Part shown: positions 37,989 to 38,604 of the stretch, piece by piece
How the letters are laid out: the number at the start of each line of letters is the position of its first letter
Position numbering within the stretch: position 1 is the stretch's first letter
Source: Actinomycetota bacterium
GTDB lineage: Bacteria > Actinomycetota > Acidimicrobiia > Acidimicrobiales > Acidimicrobilacustridaceae
Direction: 5' to 3'
DNA length: 38,604 nt
NCBI GenBank assembly: GCA_009705225.1
Contig: WLCQ01000007.1
Span: 1-38,604, forward strand
The notes under the pieces: generated by a model
The model's input: the letters and a program-made list of their open reading frames with translations, nothing else
Databases searched by the model: none
Told to the model about the DNA's origin: nothing
Position numbers and translations under genes: made by a program

Positions 37989-38456
37989 ATGGCCGATATC
38001 GATACCCCCCGAGCCGACGGGCCCGAGACGACGATCCTTCCGTCGACGTTGCGATATCTGCGCGGATCACTACTGCGTAAGGCCGAAGGACTCAACGACG
38101 AGACCGCTCGCTGGTCCCCTGTGGTGAGTGGAACCTCGATCCTGTGGCTTATCGATCACATGGCGTTCGTCGAGAGCATCTGGTTCGTGAACCGATTCCT
38201 CGGCGAAGGTGAGATTCCACCCTTCCGCACAAGTGACTCGCTGCAGCAGGCACTCGACAACTACGCGATGGTCGGTCAGCGTGTTGATGACGTGATCGAC
38301 CGCACAGCGGACTTCGACACCATGAGCATGGGCGACACCGGCAACGAAGCGGTCTCGATGCGTTGGATCCTCACGCATCTCATCGGCGAACTGGCCCGCC
38401 ACGCGGGACATGCCGACATCATCCGCGAACTGATCGACGAGAGCATCGGACGCTGA
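37989..38456 (+). CDS. DinB / DUF664 family protein (possible mycothiol-dependent transferase)
   Basis: A 155-aa four-helix-bundle protein of the DinB/YfiT superfamily. The DUF664 pattern is clear: LRYLRGSLLRKAEGL, WLIDHMAFVESIWF with a metal-ligand-type histidine, and WILTHLIGELARHAGHADII with the remaining histidines. Some actinobacterial members are mycothiol S-transferases used in detoxification, so that role is possible but not shown. ATG at 37989 opens directly on the protein, with a -10-like box just before it. It converges with the probable acyl-CoA dehydrogenase gene. Confidence 0.85.
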   Translation: MADIDTPRADGPETTILPSTLRYLRGSLLRKAEGLNDETARWSPVVSGTSILWLIDHMAFVESIWFVNRFLGEGEIPPFRTSDSLQQALDNYAMVGQRVDDVIDRTADFDTMSMGDTGNEAVSMRWILTHLIGELARHAGHADIIRELIDESIGR

Positions 38457-38488
38457 ACCGCATCCGATTCCCCCGAAACCCGGGTGGA

Positions 38489-38604
38489 TCAGTCGAGAAG
38501 CAGTGCCGCCACGCGACGACGGTGCCATCCGGCATCGCCCCACGAAGCAGCGAGCGCCCAAGAGCGCTTGAGCCAGAAGTGAAGATCGTGCTCAGTGGTG
38601 TAGC
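38489..38604 (-). CDS. C-terminal fragment of a probable acyl-CoA dehydrogenase
   Basis: Minus-strand frame open to the right window edge, ending at TGA 38491-38489. The 37 visible residues include TTEHDLHFWLKRSWALA and WHRRRVAALLLD, a pattern I associate with the C-termini of actinobacterial acyl-CoA dehydrogenase-like proteins (His-Asp/Leu-rich helix with two Trp, then HRRR). The fragment is too short for certainty. If right, it links with the acyl-CoA synthetase as fatty-acid metabolism in the region. Confidence 0.55.
   Translation of the reverse strand, partial: YTTEHDLHFWLKRSWALAASWGDAGWHRRRVAALLLD

Overview
This window is high-GC bacterial chromosome with no tRNA, rRNA, CRISPR array or insertion sequence that I can see. 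Gene order and content point to an actinobacterium: comM-dprA-xerC, then a LytM-type protein, then rpsB-tsf-pyrH-frr-cdsA-dxr-rseP-ispG, frequent GTG/TTG starts, a DUF664/DinB protein of the mycothiol-transferase type, and small actinobacterial-type proteins. A member of Acidimicrobiia is my best guess, by inference only.

Region 1 (1-23168) is a nearly unbroken run of minus-strand housekeeping genes read from right to left. It begins with comM, dprA and xerC (DNA uptake and recombination), then a secreted LytM/lipase fusion, then rpsB, tsf, pyrH, frr, cdsA, dxr, rseP, ispG and proS. A U-tract terminator follows proS. A second operon then starts: rimP, nusA, infB, rbfA, truB, ribF. Many junctions overlap by 1-4 bases (TGATG, ATGA, GTGA), so translational coupling is the rule. 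Together these genes cover translation initiation and elongation, ribosome maturation and recycling, UMP phosphorylation, CDP-diacylglycerol synthesis, two MEP isoprenoid steps and flavin cofactor synthesis. The far left edge holds the end of an unidentified plus-strand gene.

Region 2 (23169-29077) is mixed accessory and metabolic content. A 343-bp intergenic region separates comM from a TetR-type regulator, which is followed by an APC-family permease with CACTGG repeats just upstream of its start. A convergent acyl-CoA synthetase and a lipoprotein-type monohaem cytochrome c follow on the minus strand. Diverging from these is a plus-strand cluster: a 36-aa membrane peptide, a 75-aa Cys/His-rich protein and a histidine phosphatase.

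Region 3 (29095-33759) is a minus-strand sugar-phosphate cluster: a short-type 6-phosphogluconate dehydrogenase, an aldose-1-epimerase-like protein and glucose-6-phosphate isomerase, with an FkbM-like methyltransferase upstream.

Region 4 (33760-38604) has a large membrane protein with a PI-PLC-like extracytoplasmic domain, an aldehyde dehydrogenase with a strong terminator-like hairpin behind it, a DinB/DUF664 protein, and the C-terminal end of a probable acyl-CoA dehydrogenase on the minus strand. The first two genes are preceded by near-identical ~75-bp promoter/leader segments with 35 identical bases.

The least ordinary items are the LytM/lipase fusion with a degenerate metal site, the duplicated promoter/leader, the PI-PLC-like membrane protein and the small-protein cluster. 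I do not see a clear new defence or mobile system.
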